From Bryum argenteum (lineage: Eukaryota; Streptophyta; Bryopsida; Bryales; Bryaceae): a stretch of DNA of 64,000 nucleotides. Location of the stretch: NCBI GenBank assembly GCA_037043015.1, contig CM073321.1:3911001-3975000 (forward strand), in the 5' to 3' direction. This document shows, one piece after another, positions 47,095-58,875 of this stretch; position 1 is the first letter of the stretch, and every line of letters starts with the position of its first letter. The notes under the pieces are model-generated. The model ran no database searches, was not told the DNA's origin, and saw only the letters and a list, made by a program, of their open reading frames with translations. The position numbers and the translations under genes are program-made.

Positions 47095-47580
47095 CACTAT
47101 CATTCAACAAAAAATAATCACATGTAAGATTCACAAAGGCGGTATAACATCATAATGATCGTGACGATCAAATCCGGGAAGTAATTTTACATGTCTTCAT
47201 TTAGTCGCGAGATCATTTAGCTCGACTCGAGCTAAATGGGCTTGAGCTGGATTGCTATAGCTTGCACACTCTTACAAGCTCATTTAGCTCGACTCGATCT
47301 AAATGAGCCGACCTCAATTACATTTACCTTAACCTGCGAGACTATTTAGCTCGACTCTAGCTAAATGGACTTGATCTCAATACGAGGATCCAGACCATGT
47401 AGCTCAAGTCGAGCTTAATATGCTTGACCCTGAACCTAATAGTAAGTCCATTTAGCTCAGCTCGAGCTAAATGGGCTTGACCTCTAATAGAGTTAAATGG
47501 TCTTGACGAGCTAAATGGGATAAATGAGTTCAAGGTACTAAATGGGCTAAACGAGTTAAACGAGCTTAATGGGCTAGACC
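46918..47580. repeat. Palindrome array B2, about six recognisable copies
   Basis: Copies start at about 46918, 47215, 47282, 47344, 47397 and 47450, with flanks CA...TG (CATTTAGC). The first lies in the presumed first intron of ParB-like gene B; the others lie just upstream of its candidate start codon. From 47.48 to 47.58 kb the array dissolves into half-site debris such as GAGCTAAATGGG and GAGTTAAACGAG. Confidence 0.85.
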
Positions 47581-47709
47581 TGTCACAGAGTAGGAAGAAA
47601 ATGAGAATTCATTAATCCAACAGAATTTAAAGTGAGTAAAAACAGAAAATTGATGGGCAACAAGAGAGTGTAAGTGGTTTTTATAACTTTAATAGAAAAT
47701 AAATTCTTA

Positions 47710-47712
<3 letters not shown>

Positions 47713-47776
<64 letters not shown>
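47713..47776. repeat. (TA)n microsatellite
   Basis: About 32 uninterrupted TA dinucleotides. Confidence 0.95.
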
Positions 47777-47778
<2 letters not shown>

Positions 47779-47779
47779 T

Positions 47780-49335
47780 ATGAAAGATTTTCAATTCAAC
47801 TTTCTTATAGATCATGCAAGTATAATGTTCAAAGATGAAAAATAAATTTTTTTTTGTTCTTGCATAATGATTTTGGTACATTTCGTAAACCCAAAAATTA
47901 ATTTTCAAAAGATTTCTGAAATAGCGTTTTTTTCCATTTCTTATTTATATTGACTTTGCAATGTTCTCTTAGAAATTAACTTTAATTCTTCGATATTATA
48001 ACCTCTAAAAAAAATTGATCTTTTACATAAAGATATGCGAAAATTCAATAAAAATAGGAAAAAATTAAAATCACAATTTTCTTTGAGTTTGAGCCCTTTT
48101 TGCAAAAGAGATAATTCTAAACAAAATTTAAATTTAAATTCGCATATATTGCACTTCTGTGCAATATTCACGATCATTGCTATAAAAGAGCCTCAAACCT
48201 TAACTCCTAATCAATGGTGAATTGTGAAACATGTATGCCTTTCTTAGATTTGTTAGCCAATTCTTACGCTCCCATTTCAGCATAAAATTTGTTGTATTGT
48301 CAGTTATTGTTCAATTGAATGTATGAACAAGCAGTGATAACCTGTAAATTGCAAAACAATAATTACCATTAATTTTAAATTACCTGATAATAATTCATGA
48401 AATTCATATTTGGTTATTCAATTTTGTTTTCTGGATCTTTGTAGATGTTTATAGATTTTGTACATGTTGTTTAATCTTAAACTTATTTACATATGAGAGA
48501 TGAAAGCAGTTTCAATTAGAACCAAATATGTTGGTTATCCCTAAAGTACCAACTGAAGGCAGACTCGAAATATCGCATGTTTCAATTTGTCACTATAAAA
48601 GTTATAAAAAATATCTATTACGAATATTTGCCTACCTGATCTAGTAAGTTCCCAATGATAAAGATATTGGATATATTATAGATAGATAACCATACTATCT
48701 ACATGTCTAAGCTAGACTACTGCTTTCAAATGCAAACTAGGTACCCCCAAGAACTGAATTAAAATCCCAACTGATTTTAGAAATCTAATAATATCATTTT
48801 ATTTAAATTAGTGCATAGAACTAAAGTCCAAATAAATTCACATAGAATCCGCTTATTCATGTTTAAATATTAAATTCAAAAAACAGATTCCAACTGAATC
48901 TTAGAAATCTAATTTCATGATTTTATCAAAATTAGTGAATAGAACCAAAGTTTAAACAATTAAGATCTTATTATTTATATTTTCATTAGTGGCGATCATA
49001 ATTCACGAGGAAACTTTTACGCCCAATGTAACGGGCCAGATTGTAAGATTTGAATCATCCAAGAAGAACCACTTGCGCTTCTACTACATCGCTTTTTATT
49101 CCGATTGCTTACATTTATTGAAAAAAATATGAGGGACGACACGCAACTTGTCTTCAGTTTCAATTTGGAGCGTAAAGTTTGAAGCAATCAAACGTTTTAC
49201 ATTCCTCCATGTTCAAGAATGTCAAAACGCTGCTTCCTCTATGCTTGGCAACACCAATGTTAACTGTAGGGCGTACACAGTATTCTAGACAAAGTATTAA
49301 TGTTTGATGCAACAGACTGTTATTCCATCTCCGAG
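47780..49335. other. AT-rich stretch, no supported gene
   Basis: No coding content recognised. The piece at 48.75-48.97 kb contains an imperfect direct repeat (CCAACTGATTTTAGAAATCT and CCAACTGAATCTTAGAAATC, about 120 bases apart). Confidence 0.45.
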
Positions 49336-49344
49336 ACGGACATA

Positions 49345-49812
49345 TTATCCCCGGCCTGAGGATAACATCATGGAGAACGGGAGAAGGGTCCCCGACTAGG
49401 ATAATAAAAAATACGAGGAAGACAAAAATTATCCCAGGACCGGAGATAAATATTCTCATGCCAGTGCAGACAAATCAGATCCCCGGCCCGGGGATGACAA
49501 TTAGTAAATTAGATTAGGATATTATCCCCAGCCCGGGGATAATTATTAAACTGCCACTAAAACCACTAATATCCCCATACCCGGTAATAATAATCAGTAA
49601 GCTCTGTATAGGGATTCATCCCCGGACCGGGCGTAATTATGTACCTGCCCGCAAAAACATTGATTATCCCCGTCCCGGAGATAATATACAGTGACGTGTT
49701 GTAAGCTGCGAAATTATCCCCGCGGCGTGGATACTCATCCAATGAATGAGCACATATTCCAGGTCATAATCCCCACAGACACAGAAAGGTTATCCCTGAC
49801 CTACAGATAACG
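49345..49812. repeat. Second palindrome family, array C, ~10 copies at ~48 bp
   Basis: A different palindrome repeats here: half-site TTATCCCCGG, one base, then its mirror CCGGGGATAA. The best copies are at 49345, 49430, 49469 and 49520; weaker ones follow at about 49568, 49615, 49662, 49712, 49763 and 49788. Spacing is 39-51 bases. The design (about 10-base half-site, single centre base, roughly 50-base spacing) mirrors the GTTTAGCTCGA arrays, but the sequence is unrelated. Confidence 0.85.
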
Positions 49813-49859
49813 TGCATGCTATTAATAGTAAGTGTTGAAACACTGAGGAATTCTGCCTT

Positions 49860-50912
49860 GCACTCAATTTGCGAACCACGCTCACCTGCGTATTGCAGAT
49901 TTCAAAAGGAAAAGTAGGGCTCGCAACTGAAGAAACCACGCACAACAATCAATAGCTAATACAGAAGTCGAAAAATACATGACGAGCAACTGTCATAACT
50001 TGAAACATAATCAAACTAATACATCATGCGCCTCTTCTACAATACTGAAACCTCTAAATGAGAAACTACATCGGATACGGTATGCACGAACTCAAACTCC
50101 ATCTACACAAAAACGCAACCTTAAACACACACACCAGAACGAAATATCAGACTAAGCGCACCTTGATAGCACGGGCGAGAGTGAGAGAAAATGAAAGGAA
50201 AGATTGACAGAATGAGTTAGCAATCCCAGCTCGACCTCAACGGCTACCTCGTGAGAGTATCACCAACCCCCGATATTGTGCAAAAAGCCGACGCATTTTG
50301 TCGCAACATGAATTTTGTCTTCATTAGGGTACTATATAGAATTCCACTTTTTAGAGCTGAAATTTTGAAAATATTTGGCGGCAAAGATGTTTCGGCGGGA
50401 AATTCATTTTGGCAGAAAACTCATTCATAAATATGGATTTTTTTATTTTTTACAAACAATTGTGTCTTATTTTTTTCTCCATAAAATTAAACATTTTATA
50501 CATAACTATGACTAGTAGAAAAAAAAGACAAATTTGTTTTCACATATTTACTGAATAAAATATAATAATTACAAAATAAGAGTAACTAGAGTAATTGGGA
50601 ACATTACATTGACAAATCTTTATCTAATTAGGAAAAATAATGAAATCATATATGTGGTACACTACTTATAAAATATACCTTAAACAACATAGCATACTTA
50701 CATAGAATAAAAATAGCACAAATAAAAATGCATATGAATAAATATAAATAAGTACGTATATATACATAGATACTAGTGTAGAAGTTAAATTCATAAAATC
50801 TTAATTCAAATATATTTGATTATAAGATAATTTTAAATACAAATTAAGCATTTATTGTGCTATCTTAATATAGAATGAAAAAAAGCGCAATTAAATGCCC
50901 AAACAAGTACAA
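49860..50912. other. Flank of array C, no gene
   Basis: No supported coding frame. A TTTCCCGCC-type word on the minus strand (GGCGGGAAATT, about 50395) recalls the E2F-like cluster near array A2. The rest is AT-rich. Confidence 0.4.
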
Positions 50913-52492
50913 ATATATATACAGTGACAAACAAAACCGAGTAAAGTTATGACTCAATCCATTCAAAAAATCATATCATAAGCATAAGTGAGCCCAATTC
51001 AAATGTGTCTAAACAAAAATTGTAGTGCATAATGTATCACACAATGCTAAAAAGTTTGAAGTAGAGTTGAATTGGGGTTTGGAAGATATCAAATGTCAAA
51101 GTAGACTAGCCATTGACTCAGTTTTGTTCGAAGTTGCTTAGAAAGCTTTCAAAATTTGCACAATTTAGAATGAAGCCAACTTTCTTGTGCATTGCCTGTA
51201 AGGTAATGCCAAACATCACCTTGAACATGTATATGCCTTTCATCAACAAAAATCAACACTTGTGTGCTTAAAATAATATTCAAATTATGAAAAAACAGAT
51301 GATTATTGGAAATATGGCACATAATAATCCTCTATGGAATTGATAGCACGCAATGTTAGTGGGCTTTACAAATGACATATACAAATCAATATTGGCCATT
51401 AATGCATGTATTTTATTATTTATTTGAAAGGTTTTCAATCTTGAATAAAATCCTTTATAACTTGATTGTTTATATTGGGATGATGTGATAATTTTCTTAT
51501 TCAACCTTATTGATGTTCCAATGATGATTGATGAAAGCTTTCCATCTACTACAATGATTTCACTTACTTGCATTTTAGTGAAGCCATTTCATAAAAATTC
51601 TAATCCTTCATCTTGACCCTTCTTTAATTTTAATGCTAAAAATTATTATAATTTGCATTTCTAGCATCAACAAACCTTTCTCTTCTTACTGAACATGTAT
51701 GCACCAAAATTGTTCAGTAAGGAGAGAAAGGTTTGTTGATGCTAGAAATGCAAATTATAATAATTTTTAGCATTAAAATTAAAGAAGGGTCAAGATGAAG
51801 GATTAGAATTTTTATGAAATGGCTTCACTAAAATGCAAGTAAGTGAAATCATTGTAGTAGATGGAAAGCTTTCATCAATCATCATTGGAACATCAATAAG
51901 GTTGAATAAGAAAATTATCACATCATCCCAATATAAACAATCAAGTTATAAAGGATTTTATTCAAGATTGAAAACCTTTCAAATAAATAATAAAATACAC
52001 GCAATACTGGCCAATATTGATTTGTATAGGTCATTTGTAAAGCCCACTAACATTGCGTGCTATCAATTCCATAGAGGATTATTATGTGCCATATTTACAA
52101 TAATCATCTGTTTTTTCATAATTTGAATATTATTTTAAGCACACAAGTGTTGATTTTTGTTGATGAAAGGCATATACATGTTCAAGGTGATGTTTGGCAT
52201 TACCTTACAGGCAATGCACAAGAAAGTTGGCTTCATTCTAAATTGTGCAAATTTTGAAAGCTTTCTAAGCAACTTCGAACAAAACTGAGTCAATGGCTAG
52301 TCTACTTTGACATTTGATATCTTCCAAACCCCAATTCAACTCTACTTCAAACTTTTTAGCATCGTGTGATACATTATGCACTACAATTTTTGTTTAAACA
52401 CATTTGATTTTGGCTCACTTATACTTGTGATATGATTTTTTGAATGAAGGTAAGTTATAACTGTACTCGGTTTTAATTGTCACTGTATATAC
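50913..52492. repeat. Large foldback: two ~783-bp inverted arms with a 15-bp centre
   Basis: The left arm (50913-51695) and right arm (51711-52492) are reverse complements at high identity over their whole length, separated by about 15 bases (51696-51710). Both encode the same 97-residue open frame reading towards the arm's outer end (MQVSEIIVVDGKLSSIIIGT), with only a few differing residues. Arms this similar imply a young inversion-duplication or ongoing conversion. I recognise no protein domain and no target duplication. It could be a foldback transposon or the source of a long hairpin RNA. Confidence 0.9.
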
Positions 52493-52494
52493 AA

Positions 52495-53310
52495 TGTCGT
52501 CAATGTGTCACTTGTGGTAAATGTTTTTGATTCACTACTTCTACATTGTCTTCAATAGAACTCTTAGAGAATCTCACTAAGCATTATTGAAGACCCTCTA
52601 CTCACTATGCACTTCTACTCACCATGTAAATAACACACTTATTAGTGATGAATGAAATTTTGGATGACTTCAAAGAGCACAAACATTCATGAGTTCACAT
52701 ATTTATGAACAATCCGAAGGAACACTCCAAACATACATTAGGCCTTCATAGAATATTGCAAAGCATGCCATTCTATTGATATACCATTTTTGTGTATTAT
52801 AGCCGCCACCCTACACTCATTATCCCCATAATCGCAAATATCTCATTTCATTCAGAACCCAAGATTGCCTATTTGTAACCCAAAACCCTCGGGTGCCCAT
52901 CGATGTAGTGCATTAAATTGCTTTGCGGGCAATTTCTAGGGCCTAGCAGTAGAGTGCATCATGCATGTTTACCTCATTAATTTATGATATTCCCCTCTAC
53001 AAGTCTGATGCAACAACCCCAATACTCATATTGTTCAAAGGTGAAACAAACTATAAGCTTTGAGTGTATAAAGAGCGTTGTAATTCGCATCTTATCTATG
53101 TTGCAATCTACAGTGAAGTGGTATTCGGAATCCAACACTAAAAAAATACAACTTCCAAGATATTTACTTTGTTGGAAGCTACTTATTAGAAAATGCATAG
53201 CATAGATTCACAGTTTTTTTCACTATATAGGTTCCAATTGAAAAGAATCAATTTTGGATAAAAGAGTTATGGCTCTTCAAAAGCTTCAACCTTTCATCCA
53301 ACATCTTCAA
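52495..53310. other. Unassigned stretch
   Basis: No gene supported. Frames on both strands at 52.98-53.2 kb look random. Confidence 0.4.
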
Positions 53311-53768
53311 CTCCTTGTCAGCGTTCCCAGGACTGTTTTTCAAAAATATGGGGATAGGCTATCATTGGTCGACAAAAAACGCTTCTGGAGCTACTTTCAC
53401 GGGCAGTAGTGGAAAAAATATGTCTGCCCTTGTATTATTTTGACTACAAAAATAAGCTGAATGTTGTTTGACTATGCGATCATGCATCCAATTTTGTTGA
53501 GTGTAAGTGACTACATTGTGAAATTTTTGCTGTAATCAAACGCTAAGTGATGGAATGAGTACTCAAAAAAATGCTAAGTGGGAAAAAAGTGAAGGTCATG
53601 TGTTCAATTGTTCATAACATTCGAACATTCAAAAATGAGAGATTCACACAAACATTCATAACATTCAAAGATGTGATCAAAACACAAACATGATAAATGT
53701 GCAATTGGATTTCAATGTGAATGAAGAATTACAAGTTCAATTGTAAAATTTTTATCTAAATTCTAAGT

Positions 53769-53827
53769 CACTAGTGAGGGAATCGAACCCTTGTTGCAAA
53801 GCAACACTGCCCATTGCAGCACTAGTG
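53769..53827 (-). other. tRNA-like cloverleaf inside the hAT end
   Basis: On the minus strand, 59 bases fold as a cloverleaf: acceptor arms CACTAGTG and CACTAGTG (self-complementary), a CTGC-AATGG-GCAG hairpin, a TGTTG-CTTTG-CAACA hairpin with a 5-base loop, and AGGG-TTCGATT-CCCT carrying a perfect B-box (GGTTCGATTCC). The anticodon loop is two bases too short and no variable region is present, so it is not a functional standard tRNA. A tRNA-derived relic or mimic within the transposon is likely. Confidence 0.55.
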
Positions 53828-53900
53828 TCCTGCACACAAACAAACAACACAAACAAACGACACAAACAAACAACAGAGTTAGGAAAAAAATCGGGCCCAC

Positions 53901-54200
53901 TGCTCCACCGAATGGCAGCCCAAGGCTCCACAACTCCACCAAATGGCCGCCTGGGCTCATCGCTCCACCGAATGGCGGCCCAAGGCTCCACACTCCACCA
54001 AATGGCCGCCTGTGGCTCACCGCTCCACCGAATGGCGCCCAAGGCTCCACAGCTCTACCAAATGGCCGCCTGTGGCTCACTCGCTCCACCGAATGGCCGC
54101 CTGTGCTCCGGGGCTCCACCGCTTCACCGAATGGCCGCTCCAAGGCTCCACTTTGCTCCACCGAATGGCCGCTCCGGGCTCCACCGAATGGCCGCTCCAA
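53901..54200. repeat. Subterminal minisatellite of the hAT element
   Basis: About ten units built around GCTCCACCGAATGGCCGC, alternating ACCGAATGG with ACCAAATGG and spaced about 25-35 bases. hAT transposases typically bind short subterminal repeats, so these may be binding sites; GGCGGC-type words also occur near the other end (57.41-57.55 kb). Confidence 0.8.
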
Positions 54201-54350
54201 AGAACTCCTCCGCTCCAAATGTATCAAGGAACCCACACTCGAATACTAAGCTTCTCTAAATGAGCTTCAAGGCTAGCATAGCATCATGGAAACTAAGGAA
54301 ATTTGGGAGTTGAGGATACTAGAATTTTGGAGTTGAGGATACTAGATCTC

Positions 54351-57023
54351 TCAAGCATCCCCTTGCCGGCCCACCGTAACAGCCTCTTTCCAAGACTTAA
54401 TAGCCTTATCATAAGGAAATGACTTCAAGGAAAAGAATTTTTGCCCAAACATACGTACCACAAGCGGTAAGTGCTTGTCTAAGCGATTCCTATGGCATGA
54501 TTTCAGGAACTTCAAGGAAGAAAAACATCTCTCATCCTCCACCGAACCCAACACAAGCACAGACCCAATTTTTGCCAACTTGATATACTCCGGAATGAGT
54601 TTTGAGAGGTGCCGGGAGGCTGACAAGTTTCGCCAAAGCTTGATCAATGGATTCACTTCCAAGGGCAAGGCACACGCTGCCTCGCAGTTTGCCTTCATCG
54701 AGACCTTGAACAAGCCTTGCTGAGTATCAAGGCTTGATGCATTGAGCATCTCAGGGACCCTACAAGGCTTCTCCTCCTCGTTCCCATCATTCATTTTCCG
54801 GTCGCCACAGTAGAACCGCTTGAGCACCTCCAAATGCTTTTGAAAACTATCGTCTGCCCCTTCCTGCATCCAGTATTGAGGGTAGATGATCCCAAAGGCA
54901 TCCAACAACTCTTGATGAGGGAACCGCCGGTCCAGCTCATCTGAAAGAGCCTGGGCAACCTCTGCACAATGCATCACAAGGCACAAGGCATGTTTAGTGT
55001 CCATCACAAGGCAAAGCATGTATATGTTGCAAATCAGCAGGCATGTGAACACAAGTTTAGAAGAAAGAAAAACAAGAATAGAAAAAGTTGAGAAACGAAC
55101 CTGAAATCTGCCTTTCGACATTCAACTGGCAACGGTGAAGTTCCTCCTCTGTCACAAACTGGAGCTCACCGGTGATCTTGTCGTGGCACCTTGCAAAGAC
55201 ATTTGTTGTCCCAAAATCAAAGTACAAGTACTTGATTCCACTATCCCCGGGGAGCTCCTTCCAGGCCATTGGAATTGCCTTGTGGCGTAAGCCAAGCAAG
55301 TCATGGTACTCCCTGAAATCATGCTCCCCGAACGCTGTAGCTGGCTCAATGTATTTCGCAGCAAGCTCACCCTGCGCCACCTTCACAGCCTCCAAGAAAT
55401 CACAGATAAACACATCTCGTGATTGTGAGAACTTGCAAAGCATGTGAACGCAGTAGAATAGTGGCCGGACAACCGAAAAGGGACAGAGGACTTCGACATC
55501 AACTAGAGTCTCAAAGTTTAGGGTGGCCGTGGCACAAGCTTTCTTTCCAGATGGGGCTGTCATGTCCAAGCCCATCTTCATGACAAGTGTTTTGTACTCC
55601 TCAAAAACTCGCATGGCTGGACTCCGCATTGAAATCCAAATGTGGTCACGTTCCTCAACATTTTGTTTCCCTTAGTTTCCATGATACTAGCGAGCTCGAG
55701 CTCAAGATGCTTCTTGTTGCTCCTGCAAAAATACGAGTAGATAGATGCCAACATGCTTTCCAAACGAGAAACCATGGGAAAATTGGACAATGTCTGGACA
55801 GCCAAGTTAATCCTGTGGAAAGTGCAGTGAATCCCCAACATGAAGGGCGCTATGCGCTTCAACTGAGTAGTGACTCCGTTATGAGTGCCTTGGAAGGTGC
55901 TGACACCATCAGCGCCGAAGGACACCAACTTTGAAGCCACTTGCTCTCGGGTCAAGCCACCTTCATCGAGAAGGGCGTTCAAGATCACCTGCGTCAAGTG
56001 ATCCGAGATGCCGTCCTCCGACACGCAAGACAAGTGCAACAGATGCGGCACCCTCTCCCAATTGCTCAAAACATAGACATGCACACCACACCAGGCCGAA
56101 TTGTCAATCGCTGTGACTTCATCACACGAAACTGCTATCACATCAGCACCCTGCACTTCTAATTTCAGGGCCTTTAGAACACTAGCATGCATGTGTTCAC
56201 TGATATCCCATCCCATTGACTCGCTCCAAAGCTTCTTAGGCATATTCTTAACCCTAAGATGTTCAAACAATGCATGGCACCTCTCATAATCCACCATAGG
56301 ACGACCATGACTTAAGATTTGAAAGAGAGGCAAATTGTACTCCCTTTCGTTTGTTCTCTGTGAGGACACCGTGAATGTACCGCTCCACTGAGCCACTCAA
56401 CTTCCGCCCCGCTTGCGCCTTGAGTTCTTCACGTGCTTGCAATCAAGCTTTGTGTAGGAATCCCCACCTTCATCCCAAGCAGAGGAACACCATCTTGTCG
56501 ACAGGGCCCTCTTCCCCTCATGCTTTTGCAGGTTATCATCTTTGGGCACCATGACCTTTCTCCGGCCATCCAGAGTTGTGCACGTGGTGCACAGCACCCC
56601 CACAATGTTACCTGCACCCCAAAACAACCCCATAATGAACAAACAATGAAAAACAAAAACAAAAACAAGAAAAACAGGCAAGAAAACACTTACCTGAATC
56701 GTCAAACACCCCCTCGGCCCGTGTACTTTGCGCCCATCCTTCCCCGTCGCCGGTCGCGGCACTTGTGCTATTCTCCACAGCTTTTCCTCCTCTTCGCAAG
56801 ACAATGCAAGACATCCAGAGTTGGTCGACTTCCTTTTCTTCGATCTTAGAAGAGCGGGGGTGTAATAGGCGAGGTCACCGTGGCCGTGGAGTGCTCCGGC
56901 GGCCGCATGCGACGACATCAACCCCTCCAAACGCGTCTCGAAAATGTGAGTGACGTCGTCCCCGCAACAAGCCATCCAACCCAAACCGAGGAGACTCCAC
57001 CAAATATTTCCCCACCCCGGCAC
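54351..57023 (-). pseudogene. hAT transposase
   Basis: The N-terminal exon includes an EGVFDDS end at a TCAG/gtaagt donor (about 56694) that splices to GNIVGVLCTTCTTLDGRRKV, a BED-like zinc finger (CTTC plus His). The body encodes DVIAVSCDEVTAIDNSAWCG, HLLHLSCVSEDGISDHLTQV and FGADGVSTFQGTHNGVTTQL, typical of plant hAT/ZNF862-like transposases with acidic catalytic positions, then HCTFHRINLAVQTLS. An intron (about 55098-54972) precedes EVAQALSDELDRRFPHQELL. The C-terminal hAT dimerisation region is VLGSVEDERCFSSLKFLKSC. One in-frame TGA follows the BED-like exon (56397) and one single-base frame change lies near 55635, so it is recently inactivated rather than ancient. Confidence 0.85.
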
Positions 57024-57979
57024 GCCCTAGTGCTCCCGAAAAATTTGACCTTCATCCTCGCCGGAAGACCCAAGGGTCGCGAGCCATCACACCGACACAA
57101 AGAACACCCAACACCCACAGAAACACCCACGGAAAAGAGACAACACCCACAGAAATATCCACAGAAAAGACCGCAATATGCCAATGCAAACCTCTCGAAC
57201 AATGCAGCCAAGCTTTCAACCCTCAACCGCTCTCGCATTAGCTCGCAAATGCAAAGAATTCAAAGCTCTATACTCTCAATCCAAATAATCGATGCAAAGG
57301 TCGTGAGTGATAAGTGACACCGCCATGTTAAGTAGTGAATGCGAGTCATGTGCGCAAGGAAACACCGTGAGGCACGCATTCTCCACTAAAGGTGACCAAT
57401 TGCAAGGAAAACCGGCGGCCATAATGCAGGATTGGAGCGTAAACCGATGCTCACTGCTCAGAGTAAGAAACCGGCGGCAGTGCGGCACAGAGAGGAGCAA
57501 GTGATCAATGCTTACAGATGCAATTTGCAAAATGTAAAATCGGCGGCACCGGCAAAGAACAAGAAGGAGAATTGAACGCAACACAAGCTCCGCATCAACA
57601 GCAGGATACGCTACGCCCCCAAGTTTGAACTCGCATTCAATGCGATCTTCCCACGCAAACTGGAGGAGCATCGAAGCTACCCCCCCTCCCCCTTCACGGG
57701 CTTAGGGCAAGCTCAATCAACGATCAGGATTTCGCCGCATCGCGACGACACGACGTGGATGCATCATCATGGCGCGAAGTGGGTGGGGCATCGGGTCAAG
57801 TCCCAAGCTCATGTCACATCGATTGGGGAGAGGCTCCGGCCATCAGACCCGGCCCATCATTAGTAATCCAGCGATTTGGGGGTTTAAAAAGCCCCTATTT
57901 ACACTGGGCCGGTAGCTGCCCATAAAAAAAGGTAAAAAAACTGCTAATTTTAGCCAGTTTTGGGAACGCTGCTCCTTGT

Positions 57980-58870
57980 ACAAAGATGATGTTAAAGCAA
58001 GCAAATTTTATCTAACATCTTCGGCTCCTTGTACAAAGATGATATTAATGCAAGCAATTTTTGTGCATGGGGAATGCTAGTAGGAGGATAGGACTGATAT
58101 AACTGATATTAGGGTACTACTCCGTCCCCGCAGCGATGCCACATTCTGCGTTGCCGCAGCGTTACTTTTGGGGCCAACTCTCTGAAAATCGATATCTGTC
58201 AACCTGTATCGCAATCCACAGCGTTTCCCAGAACTCTGTCGTGTACAGCAAAGCAAAGCACCGAACTTAAATGATAAAAATAACCTGGCCTTAAATAATA
58301 TAATTAACCTGCCTTGAATGATAGAATTAACTTGTAATGGGTGTTATTCAGAATTCACTAAATAAACTTCGCATTTACACGTCTTCATCCTTGTTCCAAC
58401 TACGTCCGGAGGCGGGTAGATTGAGGATTTCTCACCTAACATAGAAAGAAAGAACAAGTCCGATCAGGTTCAAAATGATCCAATTCAGCGAAGGCAAAAG
58501 ATTTTAAGGCAAAGGCAACAATAGAAACAAATACGAATCATAAATAGAGCTCCTGAGAAGGAGTAGGGTTCGGTAACAATCTGCAATCAACCCCCAGATC
58601 GACAATGAGTACTTTAATCTATTATATGACCAACTCTTATAATACAGCTCTCGAACTCATGAATGAGTGGGTGACAACTTTTTTCCACATTTCAATTAGT
58701 AGATATTCCATGATGAGTTCCACCATAGTAAGATATTCCATGATGCATTCACATGGACAAATCAATATTGTCAAGAGCAATTCCATAACAGCTCCATATT
58801 TACAAGCATACGATGTCAAGTGCCCACTCATAACGCAGTGTACGTGCGCAATACCTTCTTCCGGGTGAAA
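57980..58870. other. Intergenic stretch and ABIL 3' flank
   Basis: It starts with two 53-bp tandem copies (about 57972 and 58025), the first carrying the hAT insertion. The rest probably includes the 3' untranslated region of the ABIL gene. No other gene is seen. Confidence 0.5.
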
Positions 58871-58875
58871 GGCTA

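Larger units (their letters stand above)
37330..47580 (-). mobile_element. Candidate composite element B, decayed
   Basis: A second set of the same modules: FCP1-like (37.4-39.4 kb), DUF7869-like (40.3-42.9 kb) and ParB-like (44.5-47.1 kb), all on the minus strand, with palindrome arrays at 43.0-43.4 and 46.9-47.5 kb and singles at 37.77, 40.21 and 44.73 kb. Its palindromes have the same core as set A, but the outer bases read CATTTAGC rather than GTTTAGC. It is more decayed than set A. Boundaries and unity are inferred; no terminal repeats were found. Confidence 0.35.
53319..57971 (-). mobile_element. hAT DNA transposon, complete ends, transposase damaged
   Basis: The left end reads CAGCGTTCCCAGGACTG and the right end, reversed, CAGCGTTCCCAAAACTG: terminal inverted repeats of 17 bases with two mismatches, starting CAG as hAT ends often do. 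The 8 bases on each side are identical (CTCCTTGT at 53311-53318 and 57972-57979), the hallmark hAT target duplication. The element is 4.65 kb, with the transposase on the minus strand and a tandem repeat in the left subterminal region. It inserted into the first of two 53-bp tandem repeats of host sequence (the second CTCCTTGTACAAAGATGAT is at 58025). Confidence 0.93.

Noticed and set aside
13400-47580. Giant-virus or phage insertion
   Set aside because: ParB and methyltransferase-like domains recall phages, but spliceosomal introns, plant-like repeats and absence of any capsid or packaging gene favour a plant element; an ancient viral origin of the domain cannot be excluded.
47681-47908. Minus-strand frame with alternating Ile-Tyr
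   Set aside because: Translation of the (TA)n microsatellite.
53769-53827. Functional tRNA gene
   Set aside because: Anticodon loop has only five bases and the length is 59; treated as tRNA-like only.
53752-54263. Several long frames on both strands
   Set aside because: They are products of the subterminal minisatellite and the tRNA-like segment, not genes.
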